A stretch of DNA of 64,000 bases from Lingula anatina. Taxonomy: Eukaryota; Brachiopoda; Lingulata; Lingulida; Lingulidae. A program made the position numbers and the translations under genes. The stretch is from positions 484,261 to 548,260 of the forward strand of contig NW_019775824.1 in the NCBI RefSeq assembly GCF_001039355.2, in the 5' to 3' direction. Shown piece after piece: positions 46,981 to 64,000 of the stretch. The notes below the pieces were generated by a model. The model saw nothing but the letters and a program-made list of their open reading frames with translations. It did not search any database and was not told the origin of the DNA. Position 1 is the first letter of the stretch. Every line of letters starts with the position of its first letter.

Positions 46981-49900
46981 TATCATAGAATTTATTTCAA
47001 AGTCAGGATGAAGAGCCACAACACTGAACGGTAACATATCTGCTGTGCTGAAATAGTCGAGCACGAGAATCTCGTACTCTACGAGATCTTTTCCCAATCC
47101 CAAGTGAATCACATGTGGCGTGGAGATTTAACCGTTCAATTGCCATTGCCTCCTCAACGTTTCCTTGGTGTCGGCCCACAATTGTATGTCCCGCCCCAAC
47201 AACTCATCTTGATTTTGGAAAAAGACCAAAAAACTACGAATAACTGATATGCAATATACAACTAGACACTTTGAATTGAATAGACTACATACAATGGTAA
47301 AGACTAGACGTCCTGAAAATGTTCATTTTAATACAACTTGTACATATATATCATATATATATTTATATATTGACTCATAGCATAGTTATTGACCATGCCC
47401 TTACTCACAGCTTGCACTGAAAGGAAAATAAATAAACTCTTTGCAAGAATTTTGGGATTGCATTTTGATTGTCACAAGGGTGGACAGAATAAAGGTGGGT
47501 GACGCTAACGTGAAATCCTTGGGGGTAAAATGACGTCATTTTAGATAGATGACACGAAAACAGGATCATCCATAAGATGTGGCGTTAAATTGATCCGTTT
47601 ACCGACCCCCCCCCCCCCCCACCTCACTCCTAAACGGCTGCAATCATAATGACAATCAGGACACAAAACCAACTTCAAGGAAAGAGGAATTGCAGAAGCC
47701 TCCAATGAAGACAAAATTAGCATCACATTCACTGACTTAATTAAATACAATAGCCGCCTCTTTAATGTTGATGGGTTGTTGTTTGTGTTACATTAAAGAT
47801 GTTCCCGTCACTTAGGGCGTTCTCACCCGTTAAGTGCCACTTAAAGCATGAAATTGGGTAGGAACAACCTACAACATATCAAAGACGTCATGAAAACAAA
47901 TTAGAAACAATTGGATGCCACATAGTGCCCTGCTGGCCGCTAGATGGGTGGTCAAATTCTGACCAGTGCCTGTTATACCATGGGCAAGATAAAATGCTGC
48001 TTGTAACAAACGCTACAAGGTTACTAGTAGTTACATGGTCTCTTTACACAGCGATAAATTGCTCCCCTTTGAATTTTCTAACCCTGTATACGAATTAAAT
48101 TGGAACGAGGTCACCATTTGCAAGTGACGCGTAACTAAGCAACATAATCACAAACTCTCAGCTACTTTAAACACTAGTTACCATGAGAAATACTCTTTGA
48201 AAAATAAAGTAATGAAAACCATCATCAAACATGCCAAGAACAGCTCATTAATTGTCATGATGACCGAACAGGAGAAAAATCACCCGATTTTCTCTCTGTT
48301 CTCGATTACTTGAAACGGTAGTAACCAAAATACAAATGAGGAAAGTCTATCGCTATATTGTAAGTTATCTAAATATCCATTCGAAACATGAAACATTATC
48401 ATTCTGTGGTTTTATATAGATATACTTATATACTCAAAGCTACTGCATCATAGAAGAGATTCTCACCGCATACGGTGTGTGCGATTGAGTGGAACACTTT
48501 GAAACAGAACAAGTCACACTTAACTAACGGCGTCTGCCAACATTTTCTCTAGCGTAACACGCGTACGGGCCCAAAGTTTTTCACAATTTCGACATATTTG
48601 TGATGATCTTCCCTGTATCGTATTTTGTTTTTATATAGAAGGCTAATATGTTACGACTGTCCCATGACATGGCTGTCGATATGTCACATAACATTGGCTG
48701 TCAATACGACAGCAATCACCAAACCACTATTGCACATGTGCCTGGATGCCTTACGAATATACTGAGTACAAACTGGGATATGTTTCCATTCCATACTTAT
48801 GCCTGGTTATATGTGCATTAGCATACACAAATAAGAAACACCCACATTGTCATATGTATAAACTGTATGTCCCACAAGGCCCCTGAATTTGACAACTGTC
48901 ACCAGCAAAAATTGAAGCCACAAGTTCCCCTGCTCGTTTATCTCACCAATACTGTGCTCGGCTCCAGAGCGTTGGCAAGGCCTAGGGAAAAGGTTCTGGG
49001 TTACAAACGATATTAAGTAGAATTTGTCAATTGTCAAATCAAAATAACCGGAATTACTGCTCAGTGGTTTTTTTCTTCAGAACAGAATGTACGTGTACTA
49101 ATGACGTGTGGGCGTGTGTGAGTTAGTGCATGGTTTGGGAACTGTAAGAATGTGACCGAGTATTGTTGTTACTTTGGGATAACTGAGGTCTGCTGTTACT
49201 CCAACTTTGATTTTTGCCACGCATCCTTACTTGTCTCGACTTCCCTCTTTGATTGAACACGGGTATTTTTTCTGTTTAGTATGGAAGAATATCTTTGCAC
49301 TGTTTTAGTCAACACTCTTTTCAATTCCCTCACATTCACGGTTTGATTCGCTGAGCCGTAAAATTTACATTTACAAAAACGGGAAAATTAACGCCACTTT
49401 TTTTGGCTTTTGACAGATATTGGCTTTTTCCCACGACCTAACATGGAACCATACGGGCCGTCCGTCACCTACGTGTTTTTTTTTACTGAAAAAACACAGT
49501 TCTTGGCAGTCTCTACATGTAACATAGTACACAAGTAAGGAACAACCTGTCTCCGTCTACAGTTACGGTGACATATCAAACAAGTTCAAGCAATTACACT
49601 CTTCCAAAGTAAGCGATTTCTTAAAGAACCCTGATAATGATTCATTATCAACAGATTTCAGTAACAAAAAGAATTACAGTCATATCTACTACATCATATC
49701 ATAAACGGATACGCAAAAACGTTAACGTGATAATCCCATCGAAAGAGTTGCTCCTTTTCTGCTTCACTACTAAGACAACTCCTTTTCTGGACAAGAATGT
49801 TCTTCTTACGACCAAAGTCCGTAGGGTATCACCCAGTCACAAGGCCCTTTTCAGTTCACTCGATAGAGGGCTTGCAGTCAAGACGTTCCTTATTCCAACG

Positions 49901-50978
49901 TCCACTCTATGATCTAAGATTCGCCCAATTATATCCTGCGTCAATGCGGCAAACGGCCCACAAATTACGAAGACATTGATATGACCAGGCGTGTCTTGTT
50001 CTTATCCAAAGGAACGACGATGTTCGCGGATATATTCAGATATCATCGTGTCATATTGAAGTTAAAAACCACCGCCGCAGTCTTCCATATATCTTATGGA
50101 GTGAAACATCGTCGCAGTATACCTTGCATGTACGCACATTGTCGTCCGACGTCACCCCTAGTTTATTCAGCCGCCAGAGGGCGTTGATAAGGCGCAAAAC
50201 ATCAAGACCTCCTGGCACGGAATCATCAATGACAAAGTATTATGTGGATTAATTTGCTGAACGCAAACTAATGATAAAAATAAATATCTAAACCATGGCC
50301 ATTACTGAAGCGTTTACCAAGAGCTGTACATAGGCTATAATCCTTGTGATGAATGTTTTTAGCAAGTTCGATCCCTCTGAATTGCAAGAAAGGAAGCTAT
50401 ATCATAGTTGAACGTACAATGCCACATGAACGTATTCAAATGACGTGCAGTTTCACATAACAGTGCAAGGCGGACTTGCTATTAAACAGACTATGTATTT
50501 ATATACGAGACCCTCTTTGGTGGTGGCGCCATCTTTGGTGATGTCGCCTCACAGAGTGCTCCTGAAACTTGTCACAACATCAATACAGTCAAGGTGAATC
50601 GTGCAAAGACTTTTTATAAACCCTGCAACAGTATCCTGGTCTTATTGTAAACTGCTTATAGCATACACAAAACCTTTTGTTAATTTTTGTAGAACTGTTT
50701 TCTGGTTTATATATTCCTTGATTCCGCAAATTGAGCTTCTAGAATATTAGAACATTTTCCTGATTAGTTCGCTTTGAGTGACAGCTTGCTTGTGGACATC
50801 TTTCAATGCATGTGTTGTCTGTACGTGTTTGCGTGCGCGTGTGTGCGTGTATGCATGAGTGTTGGAGAATGCCTTGCCTTTCAGGATTACCGGCGAAAAG
50901 ACCAGTGTTGAAGCAAAAACCACGGTATAGTGACACCAACCACTGCCCTTCATGGACTTTGCAGTACTAAACAATTCT
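46981..50978 (-). other. Probable long 3' UTR of the Go-like gene
   Basis: About 4 kb with no coding signal and few recognisable mobile elements, unlike its flanks. On the minus strand AATAAA lies at 46991-46996, just before the repeat-rich 46421 block. Part of the UTR near 50545-50600 (CACAACATCAATACAGTC) resembles the sequence after the proximal stop codon (ACAACATCAATACAATCC), as expected if the duplication that made the two last exons included UTR. Confidence 0.4.
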
Positions 50979-55622
<4,644 letters not shown>

Positions 55623-58272
55623 CTGAAATTAGAAAAGCATTTCTCAATATCCATCTGACTGAAATTATATTAGTGCATATCAGTAAGTAATAATATGTAG
55701 TCATGTTTCAGTTTCAAGTTGTATCAATATGTGACATCGACAGTATGTTTCAATACGTATCGATTTGTATCAATATGTGACAAAGTGAACCTATAATCAT
55801 TCACAAATACTAATCACTGTGACACATTGTACACATTATACACATATGTATCAACTTGATTCAATATACAAATGCCTACTAAGGAACATATCATATCAAT
55901 TGCTGAGTCTTAACGTCAAAATTATGAATACATGCATATTAATATCTAACAATACAAATGCTATATTCATCAATATTAAGCTGCTTTGCGTTGAGATTAA
56001 TTTTTATATACACATGTACTGTTCATCTATTTTTTCTTGTGGCTTACAGATATATCGTTTGATTAAATAAAGGAATGTTTTACAGTTGCTAGAAATGTCG
56101 AAAGGAAATGCCTCCTCAAATTTCGAATTCAGTTTTGATGTCATGCAATGTAGACGTTATGCAATGGGAAAGAAACATATACTTTGCACACAGTATAGAG
56201 GTAACATTTTAATGACTGTATGCGGCTAGTGCTTAAATTATAACTTAAGTTATTAAAATTTAAATAACATTAGAACAGTGTTATCATGACCTGGCTTCAG
56301 TTGCTTTTATAACCTAAGAAAATGCATCAGTAAATTGAATTGTACCTGTCGATTTTGTTGGCCAAGAATAAAAGAACATTTCTCAAGTTCACAGACAGTT
56401 AAAACTCATAAAAAGAAGAAACTGACTTTAGGCGTTTTTGTGACCTATATTTAACAAGAGATTTTCAGGTAAATACACCAAAAGGTAAAACAAGACAAAT
56501 ATTTGGAATTTTGACAAAATTTACCGAGCAACCTGGCGTTTTGCCTTCGTGAGAATATTAAGCAAGTTCTGCCATAATAAATTATCAAAAGGATCCATAG
56601 AATTTATGGTTAACTGCCATAGTGTATATGCACTTTCCCATTTCCGACACGCCGAATTCCTTTACAGAAAAGCCAGAGGGACGCCACAAAAAATGACGAG
56701 AAGCGTGCGAGATGAATGTTATGGTAATGACAGTTGCTATATTTAACTGTGAGGGCAGTGAAATATGGCGTGGGGTCGACAAATAAAAAGAATCACACTT
56801 CTTGGCTCTAACATTTGGTGGAACCTTTTTTGAACATTAAGAGACTAACTTCTGGTTTACCAGAGTATCTGTTTATTTTGAAGCTACCAGTGAATTCAAC
56901 TGATATGATAAACATATTTGAATACACACCTCTATATCTACCTCATTAGTATAGTAAGGTTATTTTGTTAAATTAAAGCATTTATCTGATACATATGATA
57001 GTTACTGATTTACTGTGCGTTTTACCCGTACTTCTCAGTAACATATTTCGTTTGGTTTCACAAAGCTACAATATATCAAGAATCCAGTAGATATTTCGGT
57101 ATGCATCCTCCAAAAAGGGGGTTATTGATAGCAAAGAACGAGTACAGATCGCTTCACCTTCCTGTTATATCATGTAAATTCGTGTTCTGAGGTAAATATA
57201 ACCCTCTTCTGGTCCAAGTCACGTCCCAGTGGTACCTGACGGACGCCCCATCCAGCATTCAACTTCTGAGTTGATATGTGTGCCGACATTTTCAATTATT
57301 TCCCATAAATCAAGAGGCAAGAGTGGAGTGGAAGAGGTCGGAGTGCTGTAAGAGTGACTGATTTGCTGTGGTGTCGGAACCAACAACTCCTGCTCTACCC
57401 TTCCTATTAATACAATAATGGCGTCAATAAAGAACCGAAGGTACAATGTACTCTTACCCACTATTTTGGAGGGGGCGGGGGACACAGTTGGTCAAGTCCC
57501 ATCCCATAACACCTCCCCCCCCCCCAGCTTGGGGTACCCACTTCTCCTTCCCCCCAAAACGCTAAAACAATTAAGTACGTGTCAAAAACATGCAATTTTC
57601 CCTGTGCCGTACACATTATGGTAAAATGTTGCTCGTCTTCAATAACGTGCGAATAGAGGCGAGTGTTTTTTTTAAATATATTTATTTATTTGCATTTTAT
57701 TTTGTGCACCAGGCCCCCTCCCCTCTCAACACCTTTGGCAGAGCCCCAACGTGGCCACCAGCGACCACACCTACATTGTGTGTAAACCGCACTAGGAGAG
57801 TGGGACATCCTAATACCGTTGTTTTCCTCCAGGTGACTTATTACCAGCCGTGTTCCTGTACGGCTACATTTAGGAATGGGTCTAATTCTTTCTGTGTTAG
57901 ACAACCGTTTATGTAGTTATTCATGCAGCACGGTATATCTTGTGTGAACGCAGACTTTATCAGCCATAGTCACTTCAAAACATATTTCACTGAATAATTT
58001 ATTTGCCACTATATTCCATTAGGTGCATATGTTCGCCTGAAGGGCACTGCCGATGTTATTGGATCGGTTTGAAATGTACCTAAAACTGAAGAGATAGGGG
58101 AAGAACCACGTGGGATAATTAGACTGAGTGCAACATCATTTAAGGAACGTCTTTTTTTAATTGAAATGTTGGGTCTCTCTTCCCACAGCCTCAACCTCCG
58201 CCATTTTGAATATGCCAAATCGATACAAAAGCTTTCTGTAGCGATATATCATTACCGAAAAACAGTAATATT

Positions 58273-58450
58273 AACAAGGCAGCAAAGCTGTCAAATGTAC
58301 AGACAAAAAGCAGGAAATAACTAGAGGATCAGAGAGGCGATACCGCCTCCGAATATTGTACCTCCAGCTGGAGCAAGCGCATTCGTATAGACCCCCACAT
58401 ACGCAAAATAAGGGACACAGCCGCCAGTTTTGTGCTTGACAAGCTGTAAA
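58273..58450. mobile_element. Element copy sharing its left end with the 26771 insertion
   Basis: Starts AACAAGGCAGCAAAGCTGTC, matching 26771 for about 48 bases. The two then diverge. Downstream sequence up to the N at 58455 has no clear frame. Confidence 0.5.
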
Positions 58451-58454
58451 AATG

Positions 58455-58500
58455 NTCGGCATCGGCATCGGCATCGGCATCGCCATCGCCATCGCCATCG
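58455..58500. repeat. Hexanucleotide repeat (ATCGGC / ATCGCC)n after a single N
   Basis: Seven or so units, first ATCGGC then ATCGCC. The N just before suggests the assembler had trouble here, so the true length may be longer. Confidence 0.9.
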
Positions 58501-60635
58501 GCGACGACAGACGCAGGTGATGGCAATATGTACAGACACATCTGCATTGCCTCCTTTTCACGCCCCATTTAAGTCAAGGTGAACGGAGTCTCGATTTTAG
58601 TTCAATGGCAACCTGCTATCATCAAGATAAGCTCAAAAGGGGACCAATACAGAATGAAGTTTAAGTTTGCGTAGGCTTATTCAATGAGTAATATATATAT
58701 TTCAAGGTTCTTTTTCGTTATTTTAAAAAGGATACGTGTTCTTTAGTATTAAAGATTGTATTTAACACAGCCAAACTTTGACAAAGAGAGACAAGTCTTC
58801 AGAAATAATGTACTCCATGTAGGTGTGGAGTATGGTCAGAGAGTGAGGGCAAAACATGACCAAAAGCCATTTTTATTTTCAAGAATGACAATAGCTATCT
58901 TAAGGAATCTTGCTGCCATTATACTATATTTTACTAAATAAAGGATGTTAAGGGTTAGTTGTACTTTTAAAAACTCTAATGTTTAAAAGAAAATGCTCGA
59001 TATATAGGCCCCCTTATTCAAAACTACCGTCCTTGTTAAATTCTCCCAACATATCTAATATAGATTACATAACACGTTATTAATAAAATAATTTAACAAA
59101 AGAACCAATTTTAAAACCCTTGCTAATGGCTTAGAGTGTATTTAAAAGATGATGAGTTACCGTGTATAGTTACTCTATCGTGCATGGACATTACAGCAAA
59201 AATGTTTTTTGTATGTGAATGATTTAGTCATGACAAGAATGGCGATTTTCCATAACACCCATTAAAGCATCTAAAACCCAATTATGCATCCTAGCCATTA
59301 ACGATTCAGCTTTTTTCATTGCATGAAGATTTCCCATTTCATTTGTCCCAGTTGATTTCTGAGAGATATAAATAAAACACACGGTTTACAAAAAAGCTGC
59401 AAAAAGCAATGTTACAGAAAGGTGCCAATTTTATGCCTAAGTAGAGCTACTCGCCCACGCCCGGTCGTTTTAAGAGGTTGTATGGTGAACTAAGTACCAC
59501 TAGGAACTTCCACAAAGGACAACTTGATTACAGTTCAGCCAACGTTAACCTTGGGATACGTCGTTTTCCAAGAAAGTCTCATTTCTTGGCATCTGTTTGG
59601 TTAAGGCTCACGTTTAAAGACCTGAGGGAGATTTTAAAATCGGACGCACGTGACTGATCAGGTTTGACACAGTCCTAGGTGGCTTCTGTTGATCTCACGT
59701 ATGAACACAGAAGAAAGAAATGCAATTGTGAACAGCAAGGGAAATACTTGATGGAGTAAAGAAAATGGAATGTCAGAGATAGAAATAACTGAATATGATT
59801 AAAATAAAATTCACAACTCTCTCTCTTTCACTGTTGACCACTACCTCTCTTTCCTTGTTAATAAGGCAACAAAACGGTTTACGAAGAGGACTTATTTCCA
59901 AATCCATCTTCTACATTGTTATTTATCCCTTTAAAGCAATAAATCCAATATAAAACAATGTATATTGTCACGGGCATACTGGTCCAACGTTATCTAAAAA
60001 GCAATAATATAAACTGTGACAAAGGCAGATCCAGGGGGCAACCCTCCCCTCCTCCTCATGTCAGAGGTACCCCCTTTCCCCCATCTATCCCCCAAAATGG
60101 ATGTATGTTTGTGTATGTAGGGGCATGTAAGGTCAATTTTCTGTGGTTTTTGGATCCCAAGAGCTGAGGCTTATCGGTGATAATATTTCTTCCACGTCCG
60201 AAATATTCTCTGGGTGAAAAGTGCATACGTGACCAACTTCATGAAACAAGAAGTGACAACAGAGTTCGTATTTCTGTGCGGACAGGTAAACTCTGCCTAG
60301 AATAGAAAAGCCTCTAGGAACAAATGAATAAATTGCCCCGATAGATGTAATGTGAAAATGAATATTTTTCATCCATATTTATCTCTTTGATTTACTTACA
60401 AGTGCTTATTTTGCTACAACATACCCAAAGCCTTCTGGACGACAACAAGGCCGGAAATCTGCAACACTGCTCCATAAAAAACAACTCTTGACAAAATCGC
60501 CACAGGTTAGTCATATCCTCCACAATAAAAGATACTGAATTTTGGGTGAAGCCTTTATTATATTCAACGCCTTTCATACTCACAATATCAATTTGTTCAA
60601 GGCCCACTAAGCCTATTATGTTTATACATATCATA

Positions 60636-60888
60636 CAGGGGCGGATCCGGGATTATTTGTAGGGGGGAGGGGGTCCGCAGATGCCAAGCCGCCCCCCCCC
60701 CCTTGCTGGAGGGCCCCGAAATATTTGGGTATTTTAGATGGCGAATGGTGTCATTTGGTAGGGCTTAGAACTATGATTCAGCTAGTCAAAAATTTAATTT
60801 CAAGAGGGGACCACTGGTGTGATTTTTTTCAGAAATCGAAGGGGGAGGGAAAATCAGAATCCTCCGACTCCCCCTAAATCCGCCACTG
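60636..60888 (+). mobile_element. hAT-like non-autonomous element, family A copy 3
   Basis: CAGGGGCGGATCCGGGATTA at the left and AAATCCGCCACTG at the right. ATCATA is on both flanks, a likely part of the target-site duplication. This is the best-preserved copy of the three. Confidence 0.8.
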
Positions 60889-62290
60889 ATCATAGTTATC
60901 TTTCATGGGAATACAGAAAACAAGCACTGCTTCAAGATCGTTCATTTTCATCTTTATGCTCAAATATCCCACACAAATCCATTCAGACTCATTGCAACCA
61001 TCTGCGTAACTCAAAACACTTCTCAACCAGTTAATTTCATTAACTTTGAAAAGCACTCAACCTCTTTGTAAACACTTTTATTCCAATCCCCTTTGCTGCC
61101 TGTTTAAAGACTGTAAACAATTCAACGAAATCATCTTTCCCTATCTGCGCAGAAGTCGCCTATAAAAACGCATACGACGCAATATAATTGCTCCGCAGTT
61201 AATTTATTCCGCCACTCCAGGGTCGCGCTTACCACCCACGCAAAGATCGTCTGCAGAGCCTAGCTAGGTGCCATCATTAATGCTAGTACAGCGCGAGCTG
61301 CCAAGGCAAAGTAATGCTTGTTGGTTAAGCCAGAGAAGTATTGATTTTGGTTCTGGCTGTGCTGCCTTGCAATAAGGCTGTATTACCACAGTCAACACTG
61401 CTGCACACACACCGATCTGTTCCTAACAGGGTTTATGGGGTTGACCGCCTGGAGTTCTTAGGTTTCTTTGTGTTAGACCGAGGTTGAACTGGAACCATCA
61501 TAAGTACATACATAGTACAGATGTTGAACGTTCTGTAGACAGTCTCCCTACACCTTGTTATCAAGATTTTAAGCGCATGGTTTAAGCTGGTGTTCTTTGA
61601 AATACACGTTTTATATAAAAGCAAAGAGGGCCAACTAAAGAAGCCTTAGAGATTTATAACAGGTCATATGCATAACACATCTAAAGTGCCTCTTTTTGCA
61701 AACCATAGAACAGGTTCTGCAGAGGATATTAGCGGCAAATAACGAGGTTATGAAAATAAGGCAACAGTTCTGCCTGTTATATACCAACAGGGACACTTGT
61801 GTCCCCTCAAATAGGTCAACTGATATACTGTATCTCTCAGAAATAATGGAAGACATCGGTCGAGTTGCCCGGTTCCAACTGCGCCATTATCATTCCAACC
61901 ACGGTCGTATTATAGACTCGTATATATATAAATGTATTTTCCAAAATTAAAGGTGTGGTGTAAGTATTTTGAACTGTATCTCCGAGGAAGCATTAATTAT
62001 TTGCTCTTAGTTTTGAAAGCAATAGAAATATTGACAAAGAGAACGCACCTGCACACAGTCATCTTTGTATAAGTGTGGAATTCTTTCAAATCAGTCCCCG
62101 GGCACCCATGTTCATCTACAAGACCCCCAACACGAAATATTTACATTACACGCAGAGAAGTGTTAGAAGATGCCATGGCCATGTTGAAGGCACTCTAATT
62201 TACCTAAGGTACTAGTACATGCATCAAACAGATCGATGCAAATGGTCACAGGGGCCTAATTGGTGGAATACATGTACACTTGACGAACCT

Positions 62291-62491
62291 CTCAGGCCAC
62301 AATCACGACTAAAGTTGTTCCACGGATTAACAGATCCTCGGACCGAATATGGCCGACTCACTTGAAAGTTTACCGCATAATCTCTGCATGGAATCTATTC
62401 AGGGATGCTGGGAAAGTTTTAAGTGGGTCGGCCATGTTTAATCCGCGGACTTCTTATTTTGCGGATCAACGTGTTCTGAATGAGCCCTCAG
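62291..62491. mobile_element. MITE-like inverted-repeat element, copy 2
   Basis: Left arm GATCCTCGGACCGAATATGG and right arm GTCGGCCATGTTTAATCCGC are imperfect inverted copies. Both resemble the arms of the 662-845 element, including the shared GGGTCGGCCAT. More degraded than copy 1. Confidence 0.6.
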
Positions 62492-64000
62492 TCACGTAAG
62501 TAAGTACCAAGCATACTCAAAATGTGTCTTACGCTTTGCTAATATGGGGAGGCCTTTCATAAAGCTGCATGAAAAATACTTATCAAAGCCATATATTCAT
62601 CTGAGTAAAATTAACAAAATTTTACATGGTACTTGGTTAATTTCAGATATATATCTTCATAATTTTTCTGTTTATCTGTTCATTTTAGATCAAAATTACC
62701 GACAAGCAAAGGAAAAGACACAGGTGTCTGGAGTCTCAAACCAATGTTTGTTTTCAAAACAAGTCGTTTTGTTGCCCTCATGCCCCTTCAATAACCCAAC
62801 AGCAAAGCCTGCGTGTTCTGTCTACTGCTCACGCGAACACGTCATCACAAGAGCCACGTCATCAAGAAAGCTACGTCATCAAGAGAGCTACGTCACCATT
62901 ATTGCCGTGCGGTGTGATTATTCATTCATTCAAGTCGCTGCAACTTGTTTTTTATTTTTGTTTTGTGGGCTATCACAATGAAGAACTCAACACATTCTGG
63001 TAAAAACTTTGTAAACACCCTTTTCTGCGAAGTACATGTATTATGATTTTACACATAAATTTCTGGAATTTAACGTAGTGTATCTGAAGTATTAAACAAC
63101 TGATTCATTTGCCATTATAATTCCATTAAGTTCATGATTAATATCATACCTTCCACACTTACACTTCGTAAGTAATACTGTTAACTATTCTGATAAGGCC
63201 TTTCTGACCTGTTTTAAATTTTCCTGGGTTTCCGTGCTTTAGGTTTCAGCTATATCCAACTTTACCTCTCGTGTGTTCAGGGTCTCCAGCCAAATCATAT
63301 GCCCAAGGTGAGGGTGCTTCAAATCTGGTAAATCTGCCATATTTTGGAAGGGCGTGTCTAAATTACAATTGTAACGTTTTATGGGCATTCAATTTTTTTT
63401 TAATCCATACAGTTGTTATGTCCAAATGACACCACATTCAGGCTTTGGTATTGCCAATTGTAATACCTAACTTTTAAAGATTCCTTGAAATTCTAGTCAA
63501 TTGCAAACCTGGCTTAATTAGATATTGTAACCAGGGCTGGCAACCTTGACCTACTAACCTCCTTGGTAATCTTCACAAGTAGGAAATCTTGCGTGATATT
63601 CTCCTACTTCAGGTTTGACCTACTAAGCATGCGCAGACACTCTAAATCAATCTGAATAAGATCATTACTGTCTCTAAACATTTCTAACGACTGTCAATTT
63701 TATCTGTACATCTGCACATTGTACGTAAACTATTTCCAAAGATTACATAGACTGAGTTGCAATACTCCTTGGGTCTAATTATATCAAGAAGTAAACATAC
63801 TTGAAATTCCACCTGTAGAAACAAGGTAATAGTGGCTAGGTAATAGAGCTCAGGTAAAGTGCAGATATTATCTTCAACAGATGTGTTCCTGGAGTCCCGC
63901 GTCCTAAGCAACATTTTGAAGGTCTTTGAGCTTTATGTTGAACAGCGCCATTATACCTTACTTTTCCCCAGCAGAGTAAGTAAAGAGCCTTTACTATTCT

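Larger units (their letters stand above)
55623..64000. other. Probable intron of the Go-like gene and/or intergenic DNA
   Basis: Upstream exons of the Go-like gene must lie this way on the minus strand. I looked for the GAGESGKS P-loop exon and the following exon and did not find them, so this 8.4 kb is likely intronic. It contains the elements at 58273, 60636 and 62291, a C-run near 57514 and a G/C-rich run near 60690. No other coding exon is supported. Confidence 0.5.

Noticed and set aside
59220-59345. Short minus-strand frame starting MGN, considered as a G-alpha N-terminus
   Set aside because: It lacks the helical N-terminus and GAGESGKS P-loop and ends after 37 codons with no donor, so it is not the missing Go-like exon.
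60133-60634. Two adjacent minus-strand frames, one with HEVGH (a zinc-protease-like HExxH)
   Set aside because: The frames are interrupted by stops between them, the gap is too short for an intron, and there is no other metalloprotease feature. HExxH alone can occur by chance.
62544-62981. 145-residue plus-strand frame
   Set aside because: AT-rich start, no domain, and it includes the short ACGTCA repeat. No splice signals or homology were recognised.

Overview
This is a window of nuclear DNA from an intron-rich metazoan, most likely a non-vertebrate bilaterian and plausibly a marine lophotrochozoan such as a brachiopod or mollusc. The evidence is consensus GT-AG introns, animal-only gene families, a secreted fibrinogen-related protein, Pol III tRNA genes, many short inverted-repeat elements and abundant microsatellites. 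The species cannot be fixed from the sequence alone. Single Ns beside near-identical duplicated segments (3985, 27116) and a 72-N gap (43520-43591) show a heterozygous draft assembly.

Layout. (1) 1-2331: repeat-rich 5' region with an inverted-repeat element at 662-845. (2) 2332-9336, plus strand: a six-exon secreted protein with signal peptide, PAN/apple-like, EGF-like and fibrinogen C-terminal (FReD) domains. Its first intron carries two tRNA-Ala(AGC) genes. (3) 13157-35677, minus strand: a complete WDR59 orthologue in 28 coding exons, 1042 residues by my count. It has an N-terminal WD40 propeller, a central RWD domain and a C-terminal Zn/RING-like domain. WDR59 belongs to GATOR2, the complex that supports amino-acid signalling to mTORC1 at the lysosome. 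(4) 36764-38608, plus strand: a single-exon 614-residue F-box protein with a long basic N-terminal half, head to head with WDR59. (5) About 46980-55622, minus strand: the 3' two thirds of a Go-type heterotrimeric G-protein alpha subunit, with two tandem alternative last exons and a probable long 3' UTR. Its P-loop exons were not found. (6) 55623-64000: apparently intron and intergenic DNA with mobile-element fragments.

The most unusual pattern is that several tandem repeats contain copies of exon/intron junctions. In WDR59, a 77-bp unit holding the exon 6 splice acceptor and the first coding bases is repeated 17 times. A 91-bp unit with the exon 17 acceptor is duplicated, and a donor-like repeat follows exon 27. 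In the FReD gene, a roughly 31-bp minisatellite resembles the upstream exon's donor junction. The Go-like alpha gene carries a duplicated last exon whose core is nearly identical but whose receptor-contacting C-terminal tail has diverged. No operon-like linkage or microbial system is present; the genes look like independent animal loci, apart from the divergent WDR59/F-box promoter.
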